From Sphingomonas sp. UBA978 (GTDB lineage Bacteria > Pseudomonadota > Alphaproteobacteria > Sphingomonadales > Sphingomonadaceae), in the NCBI RefSeq assembly GCF_002292295.1, contig NZ_DBBS01000018.1, positions 62,001-126,000 on the forward strand: a stretch of DNA of 64,000 bases, given 5' to 3'. Under the pieces are notes generated by a model that worked only from the letters and a program-made list of their open reading frames with translations, was not told the origin of the DNA and ran no database searches. The translations under genes were made by a program, and so were the position numbers. Positions 43,560 through 52,561 of this stretch are shown piece by piece; the first letter of the stretch is position 1; every line of letters begins with the position of its first letter.

Positions 43560-44642
43560 TCACGCCATGGTCGGCCGACCCCGCACGCGATCCTGCGGGC
43601 TGGCCAGAACGCCGTTCGCATAGAACCACGCGACTTCATCGCGGATGGTCTCGGCAAGGGGGCGGAACGTCAGGCCCAGTTCGCGCGCGCTCTTGGCGGG
43701 ATCGTAGCGCGAGCGGTCGTTTTCGGTGGCGATGGTGCGCGCCATCGCCCAGCTGACCAGCACCGGCCTGCCGGTAAGGCGGGCATACACCTCGTTCCAC
43801 GCCCCGATCAGGTGGAGCAGCGCCAGCGGGATGCGGCGGGTCGGCGCCGTGACCCCGACCGCCTGCGCGACGAGCGGCAACAGGTCGGCCATGGTGCTGT
43901 GCCGACCGGCGGCCAGGTAGCGCTCGCCGCGGCGGCCCAGCCGGTCCGCGAGGATCATCGCCCGCGCGACATCGCGCGCATCGACCACCGAAAAGGAACC
44001 GGGCGGTACCCCGGGCAGGCGCCCCATCGCCACGTCCAGCACGGTCTGCCCTGCGGCGGTCGGCCCCATATCGCCGGGCCCGTGCATCCAGCCGGGCAGC
44101 ACCAGCACCGCCCGGGCCTCGGGATGCGCGTCGAGAAACTCCAACACCACCCGATCCGCCAGGATCTTGCTGCGATAATAGTCATCGGCCTCTCCCTCAT
44201 CCCGCAACATGCTCTCATCGATGACCTGTCCCTTCGCGCCGCGCAGCACCGCGACCGAACTGGTGTGGACGAAGCGCCGCACGCCGGCGTGCCATGCGTG
44301 ATCGAGCAGGGCGCGGGTGCCCTCGACATTGGCCGCGTGGAGCGCATCCCAATGACGGCCGCCCTTGTAGGAATCGCGAAAATAGGCCGCGGCGTGGAAC
44401 ACCACGTCCACCCCGTGCAACGCCGCGGCGAAGCCCGGCACGTCGAGCATGTCGCCGCCGACGATCTCCAGATCCAGGCCTGAAAACTGCCGGGCGGCCT
44501 TTTCGCGCGAGCGCACCAGGGCCCGCACCCGCCAGCCGTCGGCGATCAGTTCGCGTACGAGATTGTTGCCCAGAAGTCCCGTCGCCCCCGTCACGAAGGC
44601 GAGAGGCGGGGAGGAAGAAAGGTCGGTCGGTTCGCTCGACAT
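43560..44642 (-). CDS. NAD-dependent epimerase/dehydratase (extended SDR)
   Basis: A 360-residue extended SDR: TGATGLLGNNLV Rossmann loop near residue 13, D-loop GGDML, VFHAAAYF, HTSSVAV and, where the YxxxK motif belongs, DDYYRSKILAD. It resembles dihydroflavonol-4-reductase/3beta-HSD-like proteins. The start at 44642 has GGAG six bases upstream; the ATG at 44660 lies within four bases of the predicted transcript start. It is divergent from a MerR gene, which very likely controls it. Substrate unknown, probably a hydroxy- or keto-compound. Confidence 0.85.
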   Translation of the reverse strand: MSSEPTDLSSSPPLAFVTGATGLLGNNLVRELIADGWRVRALVRSREKAARQFSGLDLEIVGGDMLDVPGFAAALHGVDVVFHAAAYFRDSYKGGRHWDALHAANVEGTRALLDHAWHAGVRRFVHTSSVAVLRGAKGQVIDESMLRDEGEADDYYRSKILADRVVLEFLDAHPEARAVLVLPGWMHGPGDMGPTAAGQTVLDVAMGRLPGVPPGSFSVVDARDVARAMILADRLGRRGERYLAAGRHSTMADLLPLVAQAVGVTAPTRRIPLALLHLIGAWNEVYARLTGRPVLVSWAMARTIATENDRSRYDPAKSARELGLTFRPLAETIRDEVAWFYANGVLASPQDRVRGRPTMA

Positions 44643-44671
44643 GGCGTGCTCCACATTCATGGGAGCACGCC
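44643..44671. promoter_or_regulatory. Perfect 10-bp inverted repeat at the epimerase start
   Basis: GGCGTGCTCC (44643-44652) and GGAGCACGCC (44662-44671) with a 9-base spacer span the epimerase Shine-Dalgarno, transcript start and edge of its -10 element. It is separate from the MerR dyad and may be a second operator. Confidence 0.55.
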
Positions 44672-44701
44672 CTATAAGGCTGGAGCAAGGTCCATGGTCA
44701 A
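44671..44701 (-). promoter_or_regulatory. MerR-type promoter with 19-bp spacer for the epimerase gene
   Basis: On the reverse strand TTGACC (44701-44696) and TATAGG (44676-44671) are separated by 19 bp, the long spacing that MerR proteins untwist to activate. Inside the spacer lies the imperfect dyad TGGA-GCAAGG-TCCA (44681-44694). The MerR gene's ATG and ribosome binding site overlap this promoter, so activator and target share the site. Confidence 0.7.
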
Positions 44702-45122
44702 GCGATCGGATAGCAGCATGCAGATTGGGGAGTTCGCCCGACTCACGGGTCTGAGTCAGGACACCGTCCGCTTCTATGTGCGCAAGGGTCTGCTCGCGCC
44801 GCAGCTCGGCTCGCGGGGTGGCCGCAACCCGTATCAAATCTTCTCTCCGCGAGAGGCATCGACCGCACGGATGATCCGCTTCGCTCAGGCGCTTGGCATG
44901 ACGCTTAAGGAGATCGGTACCGTCGCCACCGAATTGCAACGCGAGGGGCTGTCGCAGACGCGCGAGATCGCGATCATGGACGACCAGCTGGCCAGGCTGG
45001 AGCGCAAGGCCGCCGAACTGGCCGAACTGACCGATTATCTGCGCGCGAAGCGCGACTGGGTCGCACGTGGCAAACCGGGCGATGAGCCACGGTTCACCGG
45101 GGAGACACCCTGCCGGGCGTGA
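44694..45122 (+). CDS. MerR-family transcriptional regulator
   Basis: A 142-residue MerR protein: winged helix MQIGEFARLTGLSQDTVRFYVRKGLL, then YQIFSPREASTARMIRFAQALGMTLKEIG and a coiled-coil helix (residues about 85-125). The usual cysteine pair of metal-sensing members is absent (its single Cys is at the tail), so it probably senses an organic compound or stress. AAGG sits just before ATG 44694; a second ATG at 44718 is the canonical MerR start. Divergent from the epimerase. Confidence 0.88.
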   Translation: MVKRSDSSMQIGEFARLTGLSQDTVRFYVRKGLLAPQLGSRGGRNPYQIFSPREASTARMIRFAQALGMTLKEIGTVATELQREGLSQTREIAIMDDQLARLERKAAELAELTDYLRAKRDWVARGKPGDEPRFTGETPCRA

Positions 45123-45402
45123 AGGGCCATTGATGCGCGGCGGGGTGCGTGGAGATCGACGCTACGGCAGGCGACGCTGGAGAACACCAGCGAACGGTCG
45201 ATCACGCCGGAGACGGCAGGGCGGCTGTCAGATGCGACGCGCGATATCACGGCGATCGGCGGGATGACCTGTGCGCGCATCGAGGTCGGCAACGACAAGA
45301 TCCGCATCATGGGATCGAAGACTATCGCCTCAGAAGGCTGGTGGCCGCGCAGAAAGGGAGATCGGCGGTAATCGGCTCGCCCGGCCGTGGACCCAAAGTG
45401 GC
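45123..45402 (+). pseudogene. Possible decayed recombinase fragment
   Basis: No intact gene between the MerR stop and the IS6 end. One frame reads RIEVGNDKIRIMGSKT (near 45270-45320) and the next frame continues LRRLVAAQKGRSAV. Together these resemble, from memory, the C-terminal part of large serine recombinases with a frameshift. Too short to be sure; it could be ordinary junk next to an insertion sequence. Confidence 0.25.
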
Positions 45403-46064
45403 GGTGCTGTCAGTTTAAAGCGGACGCGTCTCGGGTCGTCGCAGGTCGGCCTTTGAGGGCAGGACCTAGGTCGCAAGCATCTGCCACTCCGCCAGCGCAG
45501 CGCAGCGTCGTGTTCGGTAGGTCTCGCGGTCAATGAGGTGGCGTTCCAGATTGAAGTGATTGTGGATGTTGGCGTGGACGGAGGCGAACTTTTGCAGCGT
45601 CTTTCTCTGCTTGAACCAGAGCATCGCGCGCTCTCGCCTTCGGAATGGCAGGTGACTGTTTTCGACCCGGTTGTTGGCCCACCGAGCCACCTCCTGCCAT
45701 TCACGGCAGCCCATCTCATCCATTGCAGCACCGTAACCGCGTAAGCCATCGGTGGTGATCGTATTCGGCGACCCGTGTCGCTTCAGCGCCTTTTTCATGA
45801 ACGCCAGAGCTGCCGCCTTGTCACGGCTCCTGGTGACGTAGCTTTCCAGTACCTCGCCCTCGCGGTCTACTGCTCGCCAAAGGTAGACCATCTCCCCGTT
45901 CAGCTTCACGTACATTTCGTCCAGATGCCAACGCCAATGACGGAAGCCACGCATGTGGCTGACCCGCTTGCGCCGCACCTCGCCGGCGAACATTGACCCA
46001 AACCTGTTCCACCACATCCGCACCGTCTCGTGACAAATGTCGATCCCGCGCTCGAACAGCAGGT
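45403..46064 (-). mobile_element. IS6-family insertion sequence, truncated
   Basis: The left end GGTGCTGTCAGTTTAAAGC (45403-45421) matches the left end of the intact copy at 61757. The transposase start and right terminal repeat are missing; similarity to the intact copy stops near 46064, where unrelated sequence begins. The two transposases differ at roughly one residue in five, so these are two related elements, not recent duplicates. Confidence 0.75.
45466..46064 (-). pseudogene. IS6-family transposase, N-terminally truncated
   Basis: About 198 residues that align with residues 41-238 of the intact transposase at 61821-62537. The DDE motif is visible: HLDEMY, TITTDGLRGYG and NNRVENSHLPF. 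The first 40 residues, which in IS6 elements hold the N-terminal DNA-binding region, are gone; a chance ATG gives MH before LLFERGID. Probably inactive on its own. Confidence 0.82.
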
Positions 46065-46133
46065 GCATTTGGTTTGACGCAGCCCCTAGCGGAGATGAGG
46101 AATTTTCGGGTGGCGCTTTAAGCGATTTGCCGG

Positions 46134-46152
46134 CGATCAGTCATGCTGATCG
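46134..46152. repeat. Small perfect hairpin upstream of the siderophore receptor
   Basis: CGATCAG and CTGATCG flank the 5-base loop TCATG. It lies in the unassigned 190-bp stretch (46065-46257) between the IS6 breakpoint and the receptor. The stretch from 46065 to about 46120 looks like the end of another mobile element, which I cannot name. Confidence 0.4.
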
Positions 46153-46198
46153 TGGGTCGCCTTATGGGTCAGCAAGCGTAACGCAATGACACATTATT

Positions 46199-46217
46199 GA
46201 TAGTGACTTGCAATTGC
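46199..46217. promoter_or_regulatory. Fur-like box (weak)
   Basis: GATAGTGACTTGCAATTGC resembles a degenerate iron box: the first half is close to GATAATGA, and GCAATTGC is itself palindromic. Its place 41 bp before the siderophore-receptor start makes iron control plausible. Match is imperfect. Confidence 0.28.
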
Positions 46218-46257
46218 GATCTTGTTAGCTAACCCTGAAATCGAAGGGGAAGTGACA

Positions 46258-48627
46258 GTGCGTTTTTCAACGATGCTGCTCGCCACCACGGCCGTGGTGG
46301 CGATGGCGCCTACGTGTGCATTCGCGATGGGCAAGGACGAGCCGACCGATGCAGCCGCTCGTGCGGCCGATGCCGAACCGGTGGCGACCGATCAGGTCCG
46401 TACCGGCGAGCGCGACGAGCGGAACCAGAGCGAGATCGTCGTCGTCGGCAAAAGCTATGGCAGGGAGGTGGGCAAGACCGTCACGCCGTTGAAGGACGTC
46501 GCGAACACCGTCACCGTGATCGAACGCGAGCAGATCGAGGCGCAGAACCTGTTCACGCTGGAAGACGCGCTCACCGCGACCAACGGCATCACCGTCAACG
46601 GCATCGGGAGCGAAGACCCGTCCTATTTCTCGCGCGGGTTTGCCATCTCCAACTATCTCGTCGACGGCGTCCCGACGCTGTCCTTCAACTTTCCCGGCGT
46701 GGTGCCTGACCTGTTCGCCTATGACCGGATCGAGGTCCTCCGGGGGCCGGCCGGATTGTTCAGCGGCTCGGGCAATCCCTCGGGCAGCATCAATCTCGTC
46801 CGCAAACGGCCGCTCGACGCCTTCCGGATGCAGGGGTCGGCCGGGTACGGCAGCTACGACAACCTCCGCCTAGAACTCGACATGTCCGCCCCCCTCGGCG
46901 ACCGGGCCGGCGTCCGCATGGGCGTGATGGCGCAGGACCAGGATCAGTTCTTCGATTACGCCCATCGCAACCGCGTCAACGCATTTGCCGTGGGCAGCGT
47001 CGAGATCGGCGATCGCACCACGGTCACCATCGGCGGTTCCTACGACCGCTTCCGTCCGTCGATCCAGTCAGGCCTGCCGGGCTATGCCGGCGACAGTGCG
47101 GGCAACGAGGGCCGGCTGCTCGACGTGCGCCGGTCGACCTATCTGGGCGCCGACTGGAACCGGTTCGAATCCACGACCTGGACCGGCTTCGCCGAGATCG
47201 CCCATCGTATCAGCGACCGCTGGACGTTGCGTGCCACCGGTCTCTTCACCGACGTCGATCGCGTCGACATCTATAGCTACGTCGGGAATGCGGCGGTGAC
47301 GACGGCCGCGAACGCGGTAACGCCGGCGCTCGCGAACAACGGCACGACGACCCAGATCGCCTATCGCGGCGACAGTTTCGCCAAAACGCGGTCGTTCGAC
47401 TTCAACGGGGTCGGCAGCTTCCCCCTGTTCGGGCGGGACCAGACACTGATCCTGGGTGCCGATTACCAGGCGCAGGATTACGACAGCTATTACACCCGCC
47501 TCAACGGCTATGCCCGGATCAACGTCTTCAATCCGGTGCCTCCGGCGGAACCGCCCCTCAACCCCTATGCGGCGTCGCCCTATTACCCCGTGCAGGGCAC
47601 GAACGCCGTCTGTCCCGACCGGACGACGCCGGTAACGCCCGCGCCGGCCAATTGCGTCATCCAGAGCTACGGCGGCACGAACACGATCATCGAGCAATAT
47701 GGCATGTACGGTCAGCTGCGCCTGCAGCCGGTCGCCGGGCTGACGCTGGTCGGCGGCGGTCGCCTGACTTGGTGGGAACAGACGATCGACACGCTGCTGC
47801 CGACCCCCGCGCGGGGCCAGCCGCAGAACATCGACAATCGGTTCACGCCCTATGCGGGCATCGTCTGGGACGTGACGCCGAACCTGAACATCTATGGCAG
47901 CTATGCCGACAGCTTCACGCCGCAGGCCGCGCCGGCCAACCGCGTCCGCGACGATGGCGGCAAGGTTCAACCGCTGATCGGTAGCCAGTATGAGGTCGGC
48001 ACCAAGCTGGCGCTGATGAACGACCGGCTGCTGTTGTCGGCGGCCGTCTACCAGATCGAGCAGACCAATCGCATCTTCAATCCTCCGGAACTGACCACGG
48101 TCTACCTGCAGGTCGGCAAGGTCCGTTCTCGCGGTATCGAAGCGGAGGCCACCGGCGAAATCCTGCCGGGGTGGCGCGTGAACGGCGGCTATACCTATAC
48201 GCGCAACGAGTATCTCGAAGACACGCAGCCCCAGTACGAGGGTCTGTCGTTGACCCCGATCATTCCCAGACACATGATAAAGGCATTCACCAACTACACG
48301 GTCCCGGCCGGGATGCTGCGCGGTGCGAGCGTCGGTGGTAGCGTCACTTGGTTCAGCGAGACGTTCGGTGGCACCCCGTCGATCGTCGTTCCGGTCAGCG
48401 TCGCCACGCCCAACGGCCGTTCGATCTCCTCGGTTGTCCGCCAACCTGCCTATGCGGTCGTCGATCTGCGTGCCGGTTACAAGGTCAGCGAGCAATTGTC
48501 CCTGTCGGTCAACGTCGCCAACGTCCTCGACAAGACCTATTATGCCCGCATCTCCTCCACCGGTCGTGGCAACTATTATGGCACGCCGCGAACCGTGTTC
48601 GCGACGCTGCGGTTTGCCTACCCGTGA
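46258..48627 (+). CDS. TonB-dependent siderophore receptor
   Basis: A 789-residue receptor. GTG start with GAAGGGGAAG upstream gives the signal peptide ...MLLATTAVVAMAPTCAFA. Plug domain hallmarks of the ferric-siderophore class are clear: TPLKDVANTVTVIEREQI, SYFSRGFAISNYLVDGVP, RIEVLRGPAGLFSGSGNPSGSINLVRKRP. The barrel ends with TLRFAYP. Its stop overlaps a small membrane gene typical of siderophore operons. It takes up a ferric siderophore across the outer membrane; the ligand cannot be told. Confidence 0.9.
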   Translation: MRFSTMLLATTAVVAMAPTCAFAMGKDEPTDAAARAADAEPVATDQVRTGERDERNQSEIVVVGKSYGREVGKTVTPLKDVANTVTVIEREQIEAQNLFTLEDALTATNGITVNGIGSEDPSYFSRGFAISNYLVDGVPTLSFNFPGVVPDLFAYDRIEVLRGPAGLFSGSGNPSGSINLVRKRPLDAFRMQGSAGYGSYDNLRLELDMSAPLGDRAGVRMGVMAQDQDQFFDYAHRNRVNAFAVGSVEIGDRTTVTIGGSYDRFRPSIQSGLPGYAGDSAGNEGRLLDVRRSTYLGADWNRFESTTWTGFAEIAHRISDRWTLRATGLFTDVDRVDIYSYVGNAAVTTAANAVTPALANNGTTTQIAYRGDSFAKTRSFDFNGVGSFPLFGRDQTLILGADYQAQDYDSYYTRLNGYARINVFNPVPPAEPPLNPYAASPYYPVQGTNAVCPDRTTPVTPAPANCVIQSYGGTNTIIEQYGMYGQLRLQPVAGLTLVGGGRLTWWEQTIDTLLPTPARGQPQNIDNRFTPYAGIVWDVTPNLNIYGSYADSFTPQAAPANRVRDDGGKVQPLIGSQYEVGTKLALMNDRLLLSAAVYQIEQTNRIFNPPELTTVYLQVGKVRSRGIEAEATGEILPGWRVNGGYTYTRNEYLEDTQPQYEGLSLTPIIPRHMIKAFTNYTVPAGMLRGASVGGSVTWFSETFGGTPSIVVPVSVATPNGRSISSVVRQPAYAVVDLRAGYKVSEQLSLSVNVANVLDKTYYARISSTGRGNYYGTPRTVFATLRFAYP

Positions 48628-48938
48628 TCGCGCCGGCTACCGGTCGCGCCGTGATCTGGCGACGGCGTGGCGACAACACGCTGCGTTTCGTCGCCGCCGT
48701 GCCGCTCGGCTATGCCGTCGCCAGCCTGTGGGCGGCCGCACTGGCGCGTGTGCTGCCGATGGCACGGTCTGAAGCAACCATAACCGGTACGCTGGTCGCG
48801 TTGCTGCTCTGCGCGCTGTTCGCAATGTACGCTTATGGCGCGCGCAGCGGCTGGCGGGCGACATGGGTGTTGGGTCTCGCCGGTGCGGCCGCCGGCGGGA
48901 TCGTCTGCTGGTCGGTCATGATGACGGGGCGGGTATGA
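48624..48938 (+). CDS. Small DUF3649-like membrane protein of siderophore operon
   Basis: A 104-residue protein with three hydrophobic helices (around residues 20-42, 48-68, 78-98). GTG start overlaps the receptor stop (GTGA). Small proteins of this kind stand between siderophore receptors and PepSY proteins in many Proteobacteria; their role in iron uptake is not established. Family assignment is from size, helices and position. Confidence 0.65.
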   Translation: MIAPATGRAVIWRRRGDNTLRFVAAVPLGYAVASLWAAALARVLPMARSEATITGTLVALLLCALFAMYAYGARSGWRATWVLGLAGAAAGGIVCWSVMMTGRV

Positions 48939-50539
48939 GCAAAAGCATCCGACAGTCGCAATCGACGCTCCATACCTGGTCGGGCCTGCTGCTCGGCTGG
49001 GTTCTGTTCCTCGTCTTCCTGACCGGCACGATCGCCTTCTGGCGCGAGGCGCTCAACCGCTACATGCGGCCCGAACTGGCGCGGATCGAGCAGCCGATGC
49101 GAGTTCTCGACGGCGCACAGCGTTTCCTCGGCCGCAAGGCACCCGACGCGAAAGGCTGGTTCATCGCCATGCCCAACGCTGCGATGCCCGGTGCGCAGGT
49201 CACGTGGCAACCGCAGCCCAAGAAGGGCGAGCATGGCGGACGGCGGGGAGGCGGAGGACGCGGTCGGCGCGACAATCAGGCGCTGATCGGTGCGGACGGC
49301 ATGCCGAAGCACGCCCGGGACACACGCGGCGGCGAGTTCTTCTATCGCTTCCACTTCGACCTCTACTATCTGCCGGTGATCTGGTCGCGCTGGCTGGTCG
49401 GTGTCGCCGCGGTGATGATGCTGGTCGCGATCCTCACCGGCATCGTCACCCACAAGAAGATCTTCCGCGATTTCTTCGCCCTGCGCCGTCACAAGGGCCA
49501 GCGGTCGTGGCTCGACGGGCACAATGCCACCGCCGTGTTGGCACTCCCCTTCCACCTCATGATAACCTACACCGGCATCGTGACGCTCATGGCGTTGCTC
49601 ATGCCCTGGGCGACCGTGGCCAATTACGCCGACGAGACCAGGATGTTCGCCGACCTGTTTCCCGAAGCGCCGGTGGTGGAGCGCACGGGTCGGCCGGCGC
49701 CGATCCTGTCGCTGTCGGCGATCGCCCAAGACGCGGAGCGTCGGCTCGGCGGCCCGATCGGTACGATACAGGTGAGCGAACCCGGCGACGCGGCGGCGCG
49801 TGTGACCTTCTATCGCACCCCGGCCTCGCTTCTCAACACGCGCGCGCCTGCCATCACCTATGACGGCACCACCGCGACCCCTGTCTGGCGCTCTCCCGCC
49901 CCGGGCGGGGCGGCGGCGACCGCCGGGGTGATGATCGGACTGCACGCCGGCAGATTTGCCGACCTCCTGCTGCGCTGGCTCTATTTCCTCTGCGGCATCG
50001 CGGGCACGCTGATGGTTGCGAGCGGGCTGGTGCTGTGGACGGTCAAGCGCCGCGAAAAACTTCCTGACCCCACCCGCCCGCATGTCGGGTTCCGCATGGT
50101 CGAGCGGTTCAACGTCGCGGTCATCGGCGGCTTTCCACTCGGGATCGCAGGATTGTTCTGGGCCAACCGGTTACTGCCGGTAGCCATGCCGGATCGATCG
50201 CGATGGGAGGTGCACGTCCTGTTTCTGGTTTGGGGTGCGGCGTTCATCCCGTCGCTGGTGGGGCGGCCGGCAAAAGTCTGGACAATCTTGTTCGGCCTGA
50301 CCGGCGCCGCGCTCGCTGCACTGCCGATCTACAATCTGCTGAACACGCGCTGGAATGCCTGGACATCCCTGCTGGCAGGCGACCTGCTGCCGCTCGGCAT
50401 CGACGCCACCATGATCGTGTTCGCAATCGCCTTCCTGTGGCTTGCTCGTCGCGTTGCGCGCTACCGGCCTGCCGTGCGTGCAACCCGACGCGCACGGGCT
50501 GCAGCGATTCCGATGTCCGAGATGGAGGTGATGGCATGA
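48935..50539 (+). CDS. PepSY-associated transmembrane protein (siderophore reductase-like)
   Basis: A 534-residue inner-membrane protein of the PiuB/PepSY_TM family. Helices near residues 18-40, 150-172, 205-230, 355-377 and several at the C-terminus; His residues in LHTWSGLLLGW and DGHNATAVLALPFHLMITYTG are typical of the family and may bind heme. A Lys/Gly/Arg-rich loop near residues 95-110 is odd. Thought to reduce or release iron from imported siderophore. ATGA overlaps on both ends show a four-gene translationally coupled operon. Confidence 0.85.
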   Translation: MSKSIRQSQSTLHTWSGLLLGWVLFLVFLTGTIAFWREALNRYMRPELARIEQPMRVLDGAQRFLGRKAPDAKGWFIAMPNAAMPGAQVTWQPQPKKGEHGGRRGGGGRGRRDNQALIGADGMPKHARDTRGGEFFYRFHFDLYYLPVIWSRWLVGVAAVMMLVAILTGIVTHKKIFRDFFALRRHKGQRSWLDGHNATAVLALPFHLMITYTGIVTLMALLMPWATVANYADETRMFADLFPEAPVVERTGRPAPILSLSAIAQDAERRLGGPIGTIQVSEPGDAAARVTFYRTPASLLNTRAPAITYDGTTATPVWRSPAPGGAAATAGVMIGLHAGRFADLLLRWLYFLCGIAGTLMVASGLVLWTVKRREKLPDPTRPHVGFRMVERFNVAVIGGFPLGIAGLFWANRLLPVAMPDRSRWEVHVLFLVWGAAFIPSLVGRPAKVWTILFGLTGAALAALPIYNLLNTRWNAWTSLLAGDLLPLGIDATMIVFAIAFLWLARRVARYRPAVRATRRARAAAIPMSEMEVMA

Positions 50540-50823
50540 CGTGGCTGGCCTTTGCGCTGTCACTGCTGGCGTTCGCATGCTTCGGCTTCGCCACCGATGA
50601 CCATCATCATCGATTGACCGGGCGCCGACTTGCACCTGACAGCAAGCTGAGATGGCAAGCATATGCATGGTTTGCCCTGATGGGGGCCTTCGGTACGGCC
50701 GTAGCATCACGAGGCTGGGCATTCGGGCCTGTCCTCTGGTTGGGCGCCGTCATGCTTTCGGCCGGTATCGTATTCCTGTCACTCAACCTTCGGCCTCAAC
50801 GGGGTCGCGGAACGCGGCAATAG
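50536..50823 (+). CDS. DUF3325-like small membrane protein
   Basis: A 95-residue protein with three predicted helices (residues about 2-20, 40-60, 63-84) and the HHHRLTGRRLAPDSKLRWQA segment common to DUF3325 proteins. Last gene of the receptor - DUF3649 - PepSY - DUF3325 set, overlapping the PepSY stop. Function unknown. A convergent gap of about 127 bp follows, with no clear terminator. Confidence 0.7.
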   Translation: MTWLAFALSLLAFACFGFATDDHHHRLTGRRLAPDSKLRWQAYAWFALMGAFGTAVASRGWAFGPVLWLGAVMLSAGIVFLSLNLRPQRGRGTRQ

Positions 50824-50950
50824 TTGGCGCTTGCCTGCGGATCGGGTGCGCCTACGATGCAGGCCTCCCGGCTGCGCACTGCTGGTGCTCGGACTGCCTT
50901 TATTATGTTCTTGTACGCATGTTTTTGGAGCGCCGGTAAGGTACGAATGG

Positions 50951-52372
50951 TTATTGATATGCATTGGTCGCATGGTTTAAGTTGATCACATTTTCCGTGA
51001 CGACGGGCGCGCCGGTGGTTCTTTTTACCTTGATCCGATCGAGCCGCACGTTCCGCACCGGCATCTCGCGTTCGGCTTTGATGCTTGAGACGAATTTGGC
51101 CTGATTTACAGCCACATCGCTGACATACAGCCCTTCGATCGGCGTCAAGCGACGCACATAGGTCGGCAGCAGCGATTTCCACTGATAAAGCACATCGGTT
51201 TCGACGGCGAGCACGCCGCCTGCGATCGTCGTCGCGCTGACGTTGGTCATATGGATGTTCTTCACGAAACCACCGCGACGCTCGTTGGTCTTCACGAAGA
51301 GCAAATTGTTGATCGGGACCGCATGGTCGTCTGCCCCCTTCCCGCTTCCGATGAAGTGACAATCATCAACGAGGACGTTCTCGATGCCGGCCGACAGCTC
51401 GCTGCCAATGGCCATGAGCTGGTGCCCGTTGACGATGCGGCAGTTGCGCACGACGACGTTCCGGCAGGGCTTGGCCAGACGCCAGGCATCCATGTCACGG
51501 CCTGATTTCACGGAAATCGCGTCATCCCCCTGATCGAACTGGCAATCCTCGATCAGTATGTTTTCGCTCATCTCGGGATCGACACCGTCGTTGTTGTGCC
51601 CATGAGCCCGGATGCTGACGCGACGGATCACAACGTCCCGGCACATCAGCGGATGAAGCGTCCAGAACGGACTGCCATCGATCAAGATATCCTCGACCAG
51701 CACGTTGCGGCATCGATTGAACTGGATGAGATGCGGCCGCAGATTGTTGGCGCCCACCGCCATCTGGCGCTCGCGTACCGGCACGTTGCGATAGGCCATG
51801 TTGTAGAGCGCAACCAGCGCATCCATGTGCGGCTTGGGCCTGGCCGACCAGATTAGCCAGCGATCCAAGACCGGCTCCAGCCTCCCCTTGCCGGTGATCG
51901 CGATATTCTCGCACCCGAAAGCATAGATCAGGGGCGAGTAGTTGAAACACTCGATACCTTCCCACGACGTCTGCACCGTAGGCAGATAATCGGAAGGCTG
52001 GTCGGAGAAACGGAGTGTCGCGCCCTTGTCTAGGTGCAAGTTCACGTTGCTCTTCAGATGGATTTTTCCGGTTGGCCAGATGCCGGCCGGAACGACGACG
52101 ATGCCGGATCCAGCTGCGTTCGCTGCGTCGATCGCCCGCCGGATCGCCGCATTCGTCGCTGCCCTGTCACCTTGCGACGCGCCAAAGTCGGTGATGAGGA
52201 ATGTCCGGCTTGCCCTGAAATCCGGCACGGCGATGGTCGGCATATCGAAGGGTGCGGGTACGGTGACCCTTTGCATCGGCAACGACGCAGCACGGACATT
52301 CGCCCTCACATTGACGAGGGGAAGCCCACACGCGGTCAGGAGAAGTGAGCGGCGGTCTACCGAGATCGTCAT
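50951..52372 (-). CDS. Glycoside hydrolase family 28 (polygalacturonase-like)
   Basis: A 473-residue right-handed beta-helix glycosidase. The GH28 motifs are NNDGVD (Asp262), GDDAIS (Asp283/Asp284) and GHQ (His317, where most members have GHG). The N-terminus has twin arginines (DRRSLLLTACG) and a lipobox-like LTAC, so it is probably exported as a Tat lipoprotein. ATG 52372 is preceded by AGGGC. It hydrolyses galacturonide or rhamnogalacturonide links in pectin-like glycans. It is the only pectin-type gene here; no uronate-degradation genes accompany it, though a sugar ABC importer is 5 kb away. Confidence 0.86.
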   Translation of the reverse strand: MTISVDRRSLLLTACGLPLVNVRANVRAASLPMQRVTVPAPFDMPTIAVPDFRASRTFLITDFGASQGDRAATNAAIRRAIDAANAAGSGIVVVPAGIWPTGKIHLKSNVNLHLDKGATLRFSDQPSDYLPTVQTSWEGIECFNYSPLIYAFGCENIAITGKGRLEPVLDRWLIWSARPKPHMDALVALYNMAYRNVPVRERQMAVGANNLRPHLIQFNRCRNVLVEDILIDGSPFWTLHPLMCRDVVIRRVSIRAHGHNNDGVDPEMSENILIEDCQFDQGDDAISVKSGRDMDAWRLAKPCRNVVVRNCRIVNGHQLMAIGSELSAGIENVLVDDCHFIGSGKGADDHAVPINNLLFVKTNERRGGFVKNIHMTNVSATTIAGGVLAVETDVLYQWKSLLPTYVRRLTPIEGLYVSDVAVNQAKFVSSIKAEREMPVRNVRLDRIKVKRTTGAPVVTENVINLNHATNAYQ

Positions 52373-52561
52373 CTGCTGCCCTGTGTCATGTGCGGGTCGA
52401 TGACGACATGTCTGAACGAGTGGCGGATGTCGGGCAATGTTCGATGTTGGCATTCGCTCGCAGGAGCAGCGGTTTAGACCCGATCCGAAACCTTGTAACG
52501 GGTAACTTCGGAACAGATGCAATCGTTGGCGCTTGGGGTGGTGACCATTCCGGGAGCAATA

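Noticed and set aside
40969..43629. 886-codon reverse open frame opposite the unknown exported protein
   Set aside because: The forward frame has a signal peptide and balanced composition; the reverse frame is Arg/Gly-rich and overlaps the dehydrogenase end.
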